NCBI GenBank assembly: GCA_034440575.1
Contig: JAOTOL010000422.1
Location: forward strand, 1-64,000
Direction: 5' to 3'
Source of the DNA: Imbricaverruca yamaguchii
Lineage: Eukaryota; Arthropoda; Thecostraca; Neoverrucidae
DNA length: 64,000 bases
Shown here: piece by piece, positions 1-13,100 of the stretch
Layout: every line of letters begins with the position of its first letter
Position numbering within the stretch: the first letter of the stretch is position 1
The notes under the pieces: generated by a model
The model's input: the letters and a program-made list of their open reading frames with translations, nothing else
What the model was told of the DNA's origin: nothing
Databases searched by the model: none
Translations under genes and position numbers: made by a program

Positions 1-94
1 TGGCGATCCTTTATTTTCTTCCAATCTTTCACTATTCCCAAGCAACTTCTTTCTTCATCCACACAGCTAATGGTGAAGTAATTTTAGGGCACTG
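1..94 (-). mobile_element. hAT-type MITE, truncated by window edge
   Basis: Matches the outer end of the copy at 43075 in reverse orientation and finishes TTTTAGGGCACTG. The rest lies left of the window. Confidence 0.85.
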
Positions 95-99
95 GATTC

Positions 100-360
100 A
101 CACCATCACACAGGGCCTCACACCACCACAAACAGAAGTTTCACACCATCACACAGAGGTATCGCACCATCACACACAGACCTCACACCATCACACACAG
201 ACCTCACACCACACACACAGACCTCACACCATCACACACAGACCTCACACCATCACACACAGGCCTCACACTAGCATACACAGATTCCAACATCACACCA
301 TCACACACAGACCTCACACCAACACACACAGACCTCACACTATCATACACAGGTGCAGGT
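100..360 (+). repeat. Tandem repeat, ACACACAGACCTCACACC
   Basis: About 20 bp units with CACCATCACACACAGACC variants, directly after the MITE end. Confidence 0.88.
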
Positions 361-521
361 AGCAAGGTTCTTTCACAGGAAGGTTCGTCCGACCAAATGC
401 TGACTGGAAAGACACGATATTTACTCTCCATCTATGCGCTTTCAGAGAAAGATGGACAAAATGTCCCCTACTTAAGCACTTGGCTTGAGATCACCACACA
501 TAAAGTATTAACTGAAAAGTC

Positions 522-681
522 GGCTGGTTGTCGGTTTTACGACACATCGACCGTTGAGTCATGTAGCGTCGCCAATCTCTCACGCCGACTGGTCGCGGGC
601 GAAGAGCAGCGACAGGTGAGACTCGAACCCACGACCTTTCGATTGTGAGACGGGCAACTTGCCCCTGGACTACTCGTCCCC
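522..681 (-). mobile_element. SINE-B with 13 bp TSD
   Basis: tRNA-like head on the minus strand (GGGGACGAGTAGTCCAGGGG, B-box GTGGGTTCGAGTCTCAC; anticodon-like CAC). TSD TAACTGAAAAGTC at 509-521 and 682-694. Confidence 0.93.
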
Positions 682-770
682 TAACTGAAAAGTCAATCAT
701 GGACAGATATGCAAAGTATGAAAAGATCACGGACAAAATGTTTCACAGCAATATCTTCACCGACCGATGA

Positions 771-930
771 GGGGCGGGAATGGCCATTGGCCGTTGGTTC
801 AGTGTCGGGCATAATGGGTAAGTCCCGGGTTCGACACTAGCGCCAATCAGAACAAGACAGATACCGGCGAAAGTATGGGAAGCGATAATGAACATGATGT
901 GCATAAAGGTGTCGTGCATAAACAGACAAA
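771..930 (+). mobile_element. SINE-A, diverged copy
   Basis: Keeps the B-box GTCCCGGGTTCGACAC and the tail GATGTGCATAAAGGTGTCG, but the A-box half is decayed. Confidence 0.7.
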
Positions 931-962
931 TATCCTCGCCGGCCGGTGAACGTCTGACTGAC

Positions 963-1114
963 CTGTGACCAGCGTCATCAGCTCCGGCGCCGTGAAGAGC
1001 ATCAGCACCTTGCTGCTGCCGCACACCTTGTCGAAGCCGTCGCGGAACGCAGCGAACGGCCTGGCGATGGAGCTGTGCAGGACGTGGTCCACGTACAGGT
1101 CCACGTACTCCCGC
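963..1114 (-). CDS. HERC4: HERC4 E18, end of HECT N-lobe
   Basis: 152 nt, phase 2 to phase 1. It encodes [37 protein letters not shown] and VTG, matching QEFVDAYVDYIF, FDAFHAGFHKVCGG and VLLLFQPNEL. The acceptor is CATTACAG and the donor is GTCAGT. Catalytic-cysteine exons must lie further left, outside the window. The exon start is repeated about 29 times upstream. Confidence 0.95.
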
Positions 1115-4100
1115 CTGTAATGGGGCCAGGTCAGGTCAGGTCAGGTCGGGTCACGACTGGAGCTGAGACGTTGCCCACGTACAGGTCCACGTACTCCCGC
1201 CTGTAATGGGGCCGCAGGTCAGGGGTCACGACTGGAGCTGAGACGTGGTCCACGTACTCCCGCCTGTAATGGGGCCAGGTCAGGTCAGGTCAGGTCACGA
1301 CTGGAGCTGAGACGTGGCCCACGTACAGGTCCACGTACTCCCGCCTGTAATGGGGCCAGGTCAGGTCAGGTCAGGTCGGGTCACGACTGGAGCTGAGACG
1401 TGGCCCACGTACAGGTCCACGTACTCCCCGCCTGTAATGGGGCCAGGTCAGGTCAGGTCAGGTCGGGTCACGACTGGAGCTGAGACGTGGTCCACGTACA
1501 GGTCCACGTACTCCCGCCTGTAATGGGGCCAGGTCAGGTCAGGTCAGGTCGGGTCACGACTGGAGCTGAGACGTGGCCCACGTACAGGTCCACGTACTCC
1601 CGCCTGTAATGGGCGGTCAGGTCAGGTCAGGTCACGACTGGAGCTGAGACGTGGCCCACGTACAGGTCCACGTACTCCCGCCTGTAATGGGGGGCCAGGT
1701 CAGGTCAGGTCAGGTCACGACTGGAGCTGAGACGTGGCCCACGTACAGGTCCACGTACTCCCGCCTGTAATGGGGCCAGGTCAGGTCAGGTCGGGTCACG
1801 ACTGGAGCTGAGACGTGGCCCACGTACAGGTCCACGTACTCCCGCCTGCAATGGGGCCAGGTCAGGTAGGTCGGGCGACTGGCTAGACAGGTCCACGTAC
1901 TCCCGCCTGTAATGGGGCCAGGTCAGGTCAGGTCAGGTCACGACTGGAGCTGAGACGTGGCCCACGTACAGGTCCACGTACTCCCGCCTGTAATGGGGCC
2001 AGGTCAGGTCAGGTCGGGTCACGACTGGGGAGGCCCACGTACAGGTCCACGTACTCCCGCCTGTAATGGGCAGGTCAGGTCAGGTCAGGTCACGACTGGA
2101 GCTGAGACGTGGCCCACGTACAGGTCCACGTACTCCCGCCTGTAATGGGGCCAGGTCAGGTCAGGTCAGGTCGGGTCACGACTGGAGCTGAGACGTGGCC
2201 CACGACAGGTCCACGTACTCCCGCCTGTAATGGGGCCAGGTCAGGTCAGGTCAGGTCGGGTCACGACTGGAGCTGAGACGTGGTCCACGTACTCCCGCCT
2301 GTAATGGGGGGTCAGGTCAGGTCAGGTCACGACTGGAGCTGAGACGTGGCCACGTACTCCCGCCTGCAATGGGCCAGGTCAGGTCAGGTCAGGTCACGAC
2401 TGGAGCTGAGACGTGGCCCACGTACAGGTCCACGTACTCCCGCCTGTAATGTGGTCAGGTCAGGTCAGGTCACGACTGGAGCTGAGACGTGGCCCACGTA
2501 CAGGTCCACGTACTCCCGCCTGTAATGGGGCCAGGTCAGGTCAGGTCAGGTCGGGTCACGACTGGAGCTGAGACGTGGCCCACGTACTCCCGCCTGCAAT
2601 GGGGCCAGGTCAGGTCGGTCAGGTGACGTACAGGTCCACGTACTCCCGCCTGTAATGGGGCCAGGTCAGGTCAGGTCAGGTCACGACTGGAGCTGAGAGT
2701 GGCCCACAGTCACGCTCCCGCCTGTAATGGGGCCAGGTCAGGTCAGGTCAGGTCGGGTCACGACTGGAGCTGAGACGTGGCCCACGTACAGGTCCACGTA
2801 CTCCCGCCTGTAATGGGGCCAGGTCAGGTCACGACTGGAGCTGAGACGTGGCCCACGTACAGGTCCACGTACTCCCGCCTGTAATGGGGCCAGGTCAGGT
2901 CAGGTCAGGTCGGGTCACGACTGGAGCTGAGACGTGGTCCACGTACTCCCGCCTGTAATGGGGCCAGGTCAGGTCAGGTCAGGTCGGGTCACGACTGGAG
3001 CTGAGACGTGGCCCACGTACAGGCCACGTGCTCCCGCCTGCAATGGGGCCAGGTCAGGTCAGGTCAGGTCGGGTCACGACTGGAGCTGAGACGTGGCCCA
3101 CGTACTCCCGCCTGCAATGGGCCGCAGGTCAGGTCAGGTCAGGTCACGACTGGAGCTGAGACGTGGCCCACGTACAGGTCCACGTACTCCCGCCTGTAAT
3201 GGGGCCAGGTCAGGTCAGGTCAGGTCGGGTCACGACTGGAGCTGAGACGTGGCCCACGTACAGGGCCACGTACTCCCGCCTGTAATGGGGCCAGGTCAGG
3301 TCACGACTGGAGCTGAGACGTGGCCCACGTATGCCTGTGGTGAGGTTGTCAGGTCAGTTCACGACTTGCGAATGGCTTGTGATTGGTCAACAGCTGACCT
3401 TAAAAGCCAGCGACAAATGCTGAGGGGTCGCAGGACGCTGTGGGGCGGTGGTGGCGGACTTGAGACCCCCTCCTGTGCAATGCCTGGGCGTCAGTGGGCG
3501 GTCAGGGTTTGGCGTGCATGTGTAGTGCCATCAAGCCGGCGTAAACCGGCAAGCTAACTTGTGTGCGGTAATACAAACAAAACGTACCGGATTCGCGTGT
3601 GCTATACTTGCTCATGCACAATCAAAATAGCACGTATACATAAAAGTAGAGGTTGCCTACTCCAACACCTTCAACGCCTCCGGATTTCGATCCGCCACTT
3701 CACAACTTTCTTTCAGATGCATTCTAAAAAGGACAACACATAACCATATTTAAATATTACACCATACATAATGAAACTAGCACGAATAAATAACCCATAC
3801 ACATCGTGGATTGGTTGGGGTGGGGTTCCTTTTCCAATTCATTACAAAAACCCGAAACCACTCAGAACGTGGTCTCTCCCCCGCTGGCCGCCAAAGGCAG
3901 ACAGCGGAACGGTCTTCAACGGCCCGAGATCCTCCACGAGGGAGAACTCCGAGCCCACTTCCCGCTCAAGAGAGACCACCACAACTCCTCATCGTGGCTT
4001 TGGACACGCGAAAATTCGGGAGAATGATCGCGATAAGACCTATAGAAATGATCCTGTAGAAGTAAGGTCTTGCTCTTCCACTCATGTTTCAGATATTCAC

Positions 4101-7100
4101 AAAATAACAAAATACACTTCGATGCCTGTTTTCACACCTCATCGCAGCCCATCCATAAATGTCACATCAGTAAATCAATCGTCGTTACTAATCAACAAGC
4201 CCGTTTACCAGTGCACAACGCGATGGCATGCGAAGGGCTGCAACTGCAGACAAATACGACAGCATCCAGAAAAATATCCAGGTTTTTCTCGTCCCCTCCA
4301 TCGCCCCCTGTCGGCAGCATGACACACTCGCAGTTCGCCGTGTTCATACCGGACCCGGCACACGACTCGTGGGCCCGCCAGCAGACGCGTACCAAGTACA
4401 CAACTCGCATTAAATACCCCATGGTCAGTGTTTGGTGCTCGATCTCCCGCGCATTACTCAATGGCCGCGTCACGAAGCAGCTCTTTCCTGTTATCAGCGG
4501 CGCAGCGATCCTTCCCGTCCATATTTTGCGTTAATCCAGTTTGCATCTGGAATATTTTGTCATCGTGTAGAATATGCCAAATCAGGCGGGCGATGGCACC
4601 ATCTGCCGACCACCTTAGCTTGTCATTGGTTGACAGTCGACCTTGAAGGTCAGCGACAACTGCTTCAGCCCCGCCCCCTGACGCTTGGACAGTATGATTT
4701 GTGCATGCATTGTCTTGGTTTGTCGGCAAGGCATTTAACTTAGTCAGGGTCAGGGGCTCGAACAACAGCAATCAGCTACTGGGGTGTCGTTTAGCTCCAT
4801 GTGTGACACTTCAGGCGATTACAATCGATACTTTTTTTTTAACATCTACGAGCGCCAAATTGACCAATTAGAGTGCAGCAGGCTTGTGAAAATGGCAAGA
4901 ATATCTTTCGTCACACGATTCGTATATGGGTGAGTCGTGTACGTTGTAAGTTTGGTAGGTTATGTTCACAATGGCCATTATCATCGATACTCTTCGTAGT
5001 TGAGCCTACATGTGCACGGCGAGTTTCGCATCCTTGAAATACGATTTTGTTTTGCGCCAGAATACAGCCAGAAATCTGGCACAGCATGTTGTAACTTTTC
5101 CGGTTTCCGAAAAAAAAACAGGAGGATCGCCAATGCATGGATCCTAACTGTGAGGAGAGCTGCTTCTATGCTATTTACCATGAATAGGGAGGTAGTTAAG
5201 AAGATAGGCACCTGCCTGTTCGTTACTCAGCAAGTAATTACACACCTATGCGTCAGCTGTCTTTTTAACGTTACTTTAAGCTAAAACTTTTAAGCTTAAT
5301 CCTATACTTCAACAAATGGCAAGTGACCATGCTCCAGACTGCAAAATAATGCAGAAAGCTTTCTGGCCTGTGGGACAACCAGGGATGGAGCCTTGGATGC
5401 ATTTTTATGCCTCATGCTCAGATCACATCCACCGTGGGCCATTTCCACCACAGGTCTATGGTGATATGTTGGCTGTGGGCATACACCATACATACGGTGT
5501 ATGTCCAGATTGCAAAGTATGGCAAATGGATACATGAGGCACACCAGCAGAAAAAATGCATCCAAGTGCACATGGAGGACAAGAACGTGCACCAGGTAGA
5601 TTAAGTGCATGCACCAAATGCCGAAAAAAAACTAACAGGAAGACAAATGTGCGAAGTTCCAGTTCAGTGTAAATTCTCATTTCTTTGAACTTTTTTCCAT
5701 GCAATGTTTATAAATATGATGAACATGATCTGACCACACATTTCCTCTGCAAAAGCATAGTCTTCAGTTTGGAAGCAAAATACCATAAAAAGTGGCTTGG
5801 AGTTGGGTAATACACCTTAAAGTAGTGCTCAAAATAAATAAAGCAGGTGTAACATAACCTAACCCAACCTAACCTAGCCTAACCTCCCATGTAGGAAATT
5901 ATTTTTTTACGGAGAACTTCCAGCAAATCTCTTCCTTATAAATGTTAACATAAAAACACCTAACCTAACTTCACCCCTGCTAGCCTGAACTGTTTAGAAG
6001 AAAAAAAACACCATTAAAAATTTGCTAACTTAAAACAAAAGCTTAACCCAACTTAACATAGCCAAACCTAACCCCTGTGCATGCTTCATGGAGGTAAGAT
6101 GTGTGCAAAACTTGTCTCATGGTTTCCACTGTAATAATACCAAAAATCAATGGGCTGAAGAAAAAAACCTTTTCTGCATAAATACGTTATTCCAATTGAA
6201 TCCATACAAAATGCACATATGGCATGATTAAAGCACAAACAACTTCCTGCACTTCCCACCCTGCAATTTTAATGCAATCAAAAGAACCTTTTTAACTGTA
6301 AGTACAACATTTGCAAACCTACTTCAACTGTAGCATGCCCGACACACGACTAGCACGCCCGCCAGCAGACGCGTTCCAAGTACACAACTAGCTGTTCGAC
6401 CCGCATGTATCACGAACAAGTACAAGCCCCCCCTTGTAACAGCGTGAATTTCCCCATGCTCGTTCTCCGACGCCCGATCTCGCCTACCACCTCTGCGACG
6501 GCGCATTCCTCAATGTTCGCGTTACGACCCAGCTGTGTCCGGTCATCAACGGCGCAGCGAACACATCTATATATTGTCAAATGTGATATAATATGCGATA
6601 TCTGGCAGTCCATGACATCATCTGCCGGCAGGTGCTGCTGATTGGACCATAGCTGACCTTGAAGGCCAGCGACAACCACTTAAGCCCCGCCCACTAAGGC
6701 TTGGACGGTCGGTATTGTGCATATGTGACTTCCTTTGTCGGCAAGGAGAACTTGCTCAGGGTTAATTAATATAAACATAATATGTACCAGATTCGCTTGT
6801 ATCATATTTAAATATTACACCATACATAATGAAACTAGCACGTATAAATCACCCATACACAGCGTCCATTGGTTGGGGTAGGGGTGCCTTTTCAAATTCA
6901 TTACAAAAACCCGAAACCACTCAGAACGTGGTCTCTCCCCCGCTGACCGCCAAAGGCAGACAGCGGAACGGTCTTCAACGGCCCGAGATCCTCCACGAGG
7001 GAGAACTCCGAGCCCACTTCCCGCTCAAGAGAGACCACCACAACTCCTCATCGTGGCTTTGGACACGCGAAAATTCGGGAGAATGATCGCGATAAGACCT

Positions 7101-10100
7101 ATAGAAATGATCCTGTAGAAGTAAGGTCTTGCTCTTCCACTCATGTTTCAGATATTCACAAAATAACAAAATACACTTCGATGCCTGTTTTCACACCTCA
7201 CCGCAGCCTATCCATAAATGTCATATCAGAAAATCAATCGTCGTTACTAATCAGCATGCCCGTTTACCAGTGCACAACGCGATGGCATGCGAAGGGCTGC
7301 AACTGCAGACAAATACGACAGCATCCAGAAAAACTACCCAGGTTTTTCTCGTCCCCTCCATCGCCCCCTGTCGGCAGCATGACCACACTCGCATTTCGCC
7401 GTGTTCATACCGGACCCGGCACAAGACTCGTGGCCCGCCAGCAGACGCGTACCAAGTACACAACTCGCATTAACTACCCCATGGTCAGTGTTTGGTGCCC
7501 GATCTCTCGCGCATTACTCAATGGTCGCGTCACGAAGCAGCTCTTTCCTGTTATCAGCGGCGCAGCGATCCTTCCCATCCATATTTTGCGATAATCCAGT
7601 TTGCATCTGGAATATTTTGTCATCGTGTGGTAGAATATGCCAAATCAGGCGGGCGATGGCACCATCTGCCGACCACATTAGCTCGTCATTGGTTGACAGT
7701 CGACCTTGAAGGTCAGCGACAACTGCTTAAGCCCCGCCCCCTGACGTCTTGGTTTGCCGACAAGGTCAGTGACTCACAGCAAGTACTGGGTGGTTTAGTA
7801 CATGCAGTGTCTTCGGTTTTGCCGGCAAGATGACCATTTAGGAGCTTGTAAAATAGCAAGAATAACCTTCAGCAATGGCTATTATCATCGATATTCTTCG
7901 TAGTTGGGCTCGACATTTTGTGCATGGCGAGTTTCGCATCCTTGAAATACGATTTTGTTTTGCGTCAGAATACAGCCAGAAATATGGCACAGCATGATAT
8001 AGTTTTTCCGGTTTCCGAAAAATCGGAGGATCGCCAATGCATGGATCCTAACTGTGAGGAGAGCTGCTTCTATGCTATTTACCATGAATAGGGAGGTAGT
8101 TAAGAAGATAGGCACCTGCCTGTTCGTTACTCAGCAAGTAATTACACACCTATACGTCAGCTGTCTTTTTAACGTTACTTTAAGCTAAAACTTTCAAGTT
8201 CAATCCTATACTTCAACAAATGGCTAGTGACCATGCTCCAGACTGCAAAACAATGCACAAAGCTTTCTGGCCTGTGGAACAACCAGGGATGGAGCCTTGG
8301 ATGCATTTTTAGGCCTCATGCTCAGATCGCATCCACCGTAAGCCATTTCCACCTATGGTGGTGGAATCATTCCAGGTCTATGGTGATATGTTGGTCGTGG
8401 ACATACACCATACATACGGTGTATGTCCAGATTGCAAAGTATGGCAAATGGATATATGAGGCACACCAGCAGAAAAAAAATGCATCCAAGTGCACATGGA
8501 GGACAAGAACGTGCACCAGGTAGATTAAGTGCATGCACCAAATGCCGAGAAAAAAAAACTAACAGGAATAAAAATTGCGAAGTTCCAGTTCAGTATAAAT
8601 TCTCATTTCTTTGAACTTTTTTTCCATGCAATGTTTATAAATATGATGAACATGATCTGACCACACATTTCCTCTGCAAAAGCATAGTCTTCAGTTTGGA
8701 GGCAAGATACCATAAAAAGTGGCTTGGAGTTGGGTAATACACCTTAAAGTAGTGCTCAAAATAAATAAAGCAGGTGTAACATAACCTAACCCAACCTAAC
8801 CTAGCCTAACCTCCCATGTAGGAAATTATTTTTTTACGGAGAACTTCCAGCAAATCTCTTCCTTATAAATGTTAAAATAAAAACACCTAACCTTACTTCA
8901 CCCCTGCTAGCCTGAACTGTTTAGAAGAAAAAAAACACCATTAAAAATTTGCTAACTTAAAACAAAAGCTTAACCCAACCTAACATAGCCAAACCTAACC
9001 CCTGTGTATGCTTCATGGAGGTAACATGTGTGCAAAACTTGTCTGATGGTTACCACTGTAACAATGCCAAAAAAAATAAATGGGCTTAAGTAAATCACCT
9101 TTTCTACATAAATACGTCATTCCGATTGAATCCATACAAAATGCACATATGGCATGATTAAAGCACAAACAACCTCCTGCACTTCCCAGCCTGCAATTTT
9201 AATGTAATCAAATGAACCTTTTTAACTGTAAGTACAACATTTGCAAACCTACTTCAACTGTAGCATGCCCGACACACGACTCGTCGGCCCGCCAGCAGAC
9301 GCGTTCCAAGTACACAACTAGCTGTTCGACCCGCACGTATCACAAACAAGTACAAGCCCCCCCATTGTAACAGCGTGAATTTCCCCATGCTCGTTCTCCG
9401 ACGCCCGATCTCGCCTACCACCTCTGCGACGGCGCATTCCTCAATGTTCGCGTTACGACCCAGCTATGTCCGGTCATCAACGGCGCAGCGAACACATCTA
9501 TATATTGTCAAATGTGATATAATATGCGATATCTGGCAGCCCATGACGTCATCTGCCGGCAGGTGCTGCTGATTGGACCATAGCTGACCTTGAAGGCCAG
9601 CGACAACCACTTAAGCCCCGCCCACTAAGGCCTGGACGGTCGGTATTGTGCATGTGACTTCCATTGTCGGCAAGGAGAACTTGCTCAGGGTTAATTAATA
9701 TACACATAAATGTACCAGATTCGCGTGTATCATATTTAAATATTACACCATACATAATGAAACTAGCACGTATAAATAACCCATACACAGAGCGTCAATT
9801 GCTTGGGGTCGGGTGCCTTTTCCAATTCATTACAAAAAGCCGAAACCACTCAGAACGTGGTCTCTCCCCCGCTGCACGCCAAAGGCAGACAGCGGAACGG
9901 TCTTCAACGGCTCGGAATCCTCCACGAGGGAGAACTCCGAGCCCACTTCCCGCTCAAGAGAGACCACCACAACTCTTCATCGTGGCTTTGGACACGCGAA
10001 AATTCGGGAGAATGATCGCGATAAGACCTATAGAAATGATCCTGTAGAAGTAAGGTCTTGCTCTTCGACTCATGCTTCAGATATTCACACAATAATAAAA

Positions 10101-13100
10101 TGCACTTCGATGCCTATTTTCGTACCTCACCGCAGCCTATCCATAAATGTCAAAGCAGAAAATCAATCGTCGTTACTAATCAGCATGCCCGTTTACCAGT
10201 GCACAACGCGATGACATGCGAAGGGCTGCAACTGCAGACAAATACGACAGCATCCAGAAAACTACCCAGGTTTTTCTCGTCCCCTCCATCGCCCCCTGTC
10301 GGCAGCATGACACACTCGCATTTCGCCGTGTTCATACCGGACCCGGCACACGACTCGTCGGTCCTGCCAGCAGACGCGTACCAAGTACACAACTTGCATT
10401 AGCTACCCCATGGTCAGTGTTTGGTGCCCAATCTCTCGCGCATTACTCAATGGTCGCGTCACGAAGCAGCTCTTTCCGGTTATCAGCGGCGCAGCGATCC
10501 TTCCCATCCATATTTTGCGATAATCCAGTTTGCATCTGGAATATTTTGTCATCGTGTGGTAGAATATGCCAAATCAGGCGGGCGATGGCACCATCTGCCG
10601 ACCACATTAGCTTGTCATTGGTTGACAGTCGACCTTGAAGGTCAGCGACAACTGCTTAAGCCCCGCCCCCTGACGCTTGGACAGTCTGATTTGTGCATGC
10701 AGTGTCTTGGTTTGCCGGCAAGGCATTCAACTAAGTCAGGGTCAGCACTGAACAACAGCAATCAGCTACTGGGGTGTCGTTTAGCTACATATGTGACACT
10801 TCAGGCGATTACGATCGATAACATTTTTTGCATCTACGAGCGCCAAATTGACCAATTAGAGTGCAGCAGGCTTGTAAAAATGGCAAGAATATCTTTCGTC
10901 AAACGATTCGTATATGGGTGAGTCGTGTACGTTGTAGGTTTGGTAGGTTGTGTTCTGCAATGGCTATTATCATCCATACTCTTCATAGTTGGGCCTACAT
11001 GTGCATGGCGAGTTTTGCATCCTTGAAATACGATTTTGTTTTGCGCCAGAATACAGCCAGAAATCTGGCACAGCATGTTGTAGCTTTTCCGGTTTCCGAA
11101 AAAAAAACAGGAGGATCGCCAATGCATGGATCCTAACTGTGAGGAGAGCTGCTTCTATGCTATTTACCATGAATAGGGAGGTAGTTAAGAAGATAGGCAC
11201 CTGCCTGTTCGTTACTCAGCAAGTAATTACACACCTATACATCAGCTGTCTTTTTAACGTTCCTTTAAGCTAAAACTTTCAAGTTCAATCATATACTTCA
11301 ACAAATGGCTAGTGACCATGCTCCAGACGGCAAAATAATGCAGAAAGCTTCCTGGCCTGTGGGACAACCAGGGATGGAGCCTTGGATGCATTTTTAGGCC
11401 TCATGCTCAGATCACATCCACCGTGGGCCATTTCCACCACATGTCTATGGTGATATGTTGGCTGTGGACATACACCATACATACGGTGTATGTCCAGATT
11501 GCAAAGTATGGCAAATGGATATATGAGGCACACCAGCAGAAAAAAAATGCATCCAAGTGCACATGGAGGACAAGAACGTGCACCAGGTAGATTAAGTGCA
11601 TGCACCAAATGCCGAAAAACCTAACAGGAAGAAAATTTGCGAAGTTCCAGTTCAGTGTAAAATCTCATTTCTTTGAACTTTTTTAATGCAATGTTTATAA
11701 ATATGATGAACATGATCTGACCACACATTTCCTCTGCAAAAGCATAGTCTTCAGTTTGGAGGCAAGATACCATAAAAAGTGGCATGGAGTTGGGTAATAC
11801 ACCTTAAAGTAGTGCTCAAAATAAATAAAGCAGGTGTAACATAACCTAACCCAACCTAACCTAGCCTAACCTCCCATGTAGGAAATTATTTTTTTACGGA
11901 GAACTTCCAGCAAATCTCTTCCTTATAAATGTTCAAATAAAAACACCTAACCTAACTTCACCCATGCTAGCCTGAACTGTTTAGAAGAAAAAAAAACTCC
12001 ATTACAAATTTGCTAACTTAAAACAAAAGCTTAACCCAACCTAACATAGCCAAACCTAACCCCTGTGAATGTTTCATGGAGGTAAGATGTGTGCAAAACT
12101 TCTCTCATGGTTTCCACTGTAATAATACCAAAAAATCAATGAGCTTAAGGAAATCACCTTTTCTGCATAAATACGTCATTCCGATTGAATCCATACCAAA
12201 TGCACATATGGCATGATTAAAGCACAAACAACCTCCTGCACTTCCCACCCTGCAATTTTAATGCAATCAAAAGAACCTTTTTAACTGTAAGTACAACATT
12301 TGCAAACCTACTTCAACTGTAGCATGCCCGACACACGACTAGCACGCCCGCCAGCAGACGCGTTCCAAGTACACAACTAGCTGTTCGACCCGCATGTATC
12401 ACGAACAAGTACAAGCCCCCCCCCCCCCTTGTAACAGCGTGAATTTCCCCATGCTCGTTCTCCGACGCCCGATCTCGCCTACCACCTCTGCGACGGCGCA
12501 TTCCTCAATGTTCGCGTTACGACCCAGCTGTGTCCGGTCATCAACAGCGCAGCGAAGTCATCTATATATTGTCAAATGTGATATAATATGCGATATCTGG
12601 CAGCCCATGACGTCATCTGCCCGCAGGTGCTGCTGATTGGTCAATAGCTGACCTTGAAGGCCAGCGACAACCACTTAAGCCCCGCCCACTAAGGCCTGGA
12701 CGGTCGGTATTGTGCATATGTGACTTCCATTGTCGGGAGGGGAGAACTTGCTCAGGGTTAATTAATATAAACGAAGATGTACCCGATTCGCGTGTATCAT
12801 ATTTAAATATTACTACACCATACATAATGAAACTAGCACGTATAAATATACACATACACAGCGTCGATCGGTTGGCTGTTGGAGTGGGGTGTCTTTTCCA
12901 ATTCATTACAAAAAGCCGAAACCACTCAGAACGTGGTCTCTCCCCCACTGACCGCCAAAGGCAGACAGCGGAACGGTCTTCAACGGCTCGGGTTCCTCCA
13001 CGAGGGAGAACTCCGAGCCCACTTCCCGCTCAAGAGAGACCACCACAACTCTTCATCGTGGCTTTGGACACGCGAAAATTCGGGAGAATGATCGCGATAA

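Noticed and set aside
5850..6080. Telomere repeat (CCTAA/CCTAACC)
   Set aside because: Short, degenerate, inside a 3 kb tandem unit repeated at 8780 and 11840; an interstitial block only.
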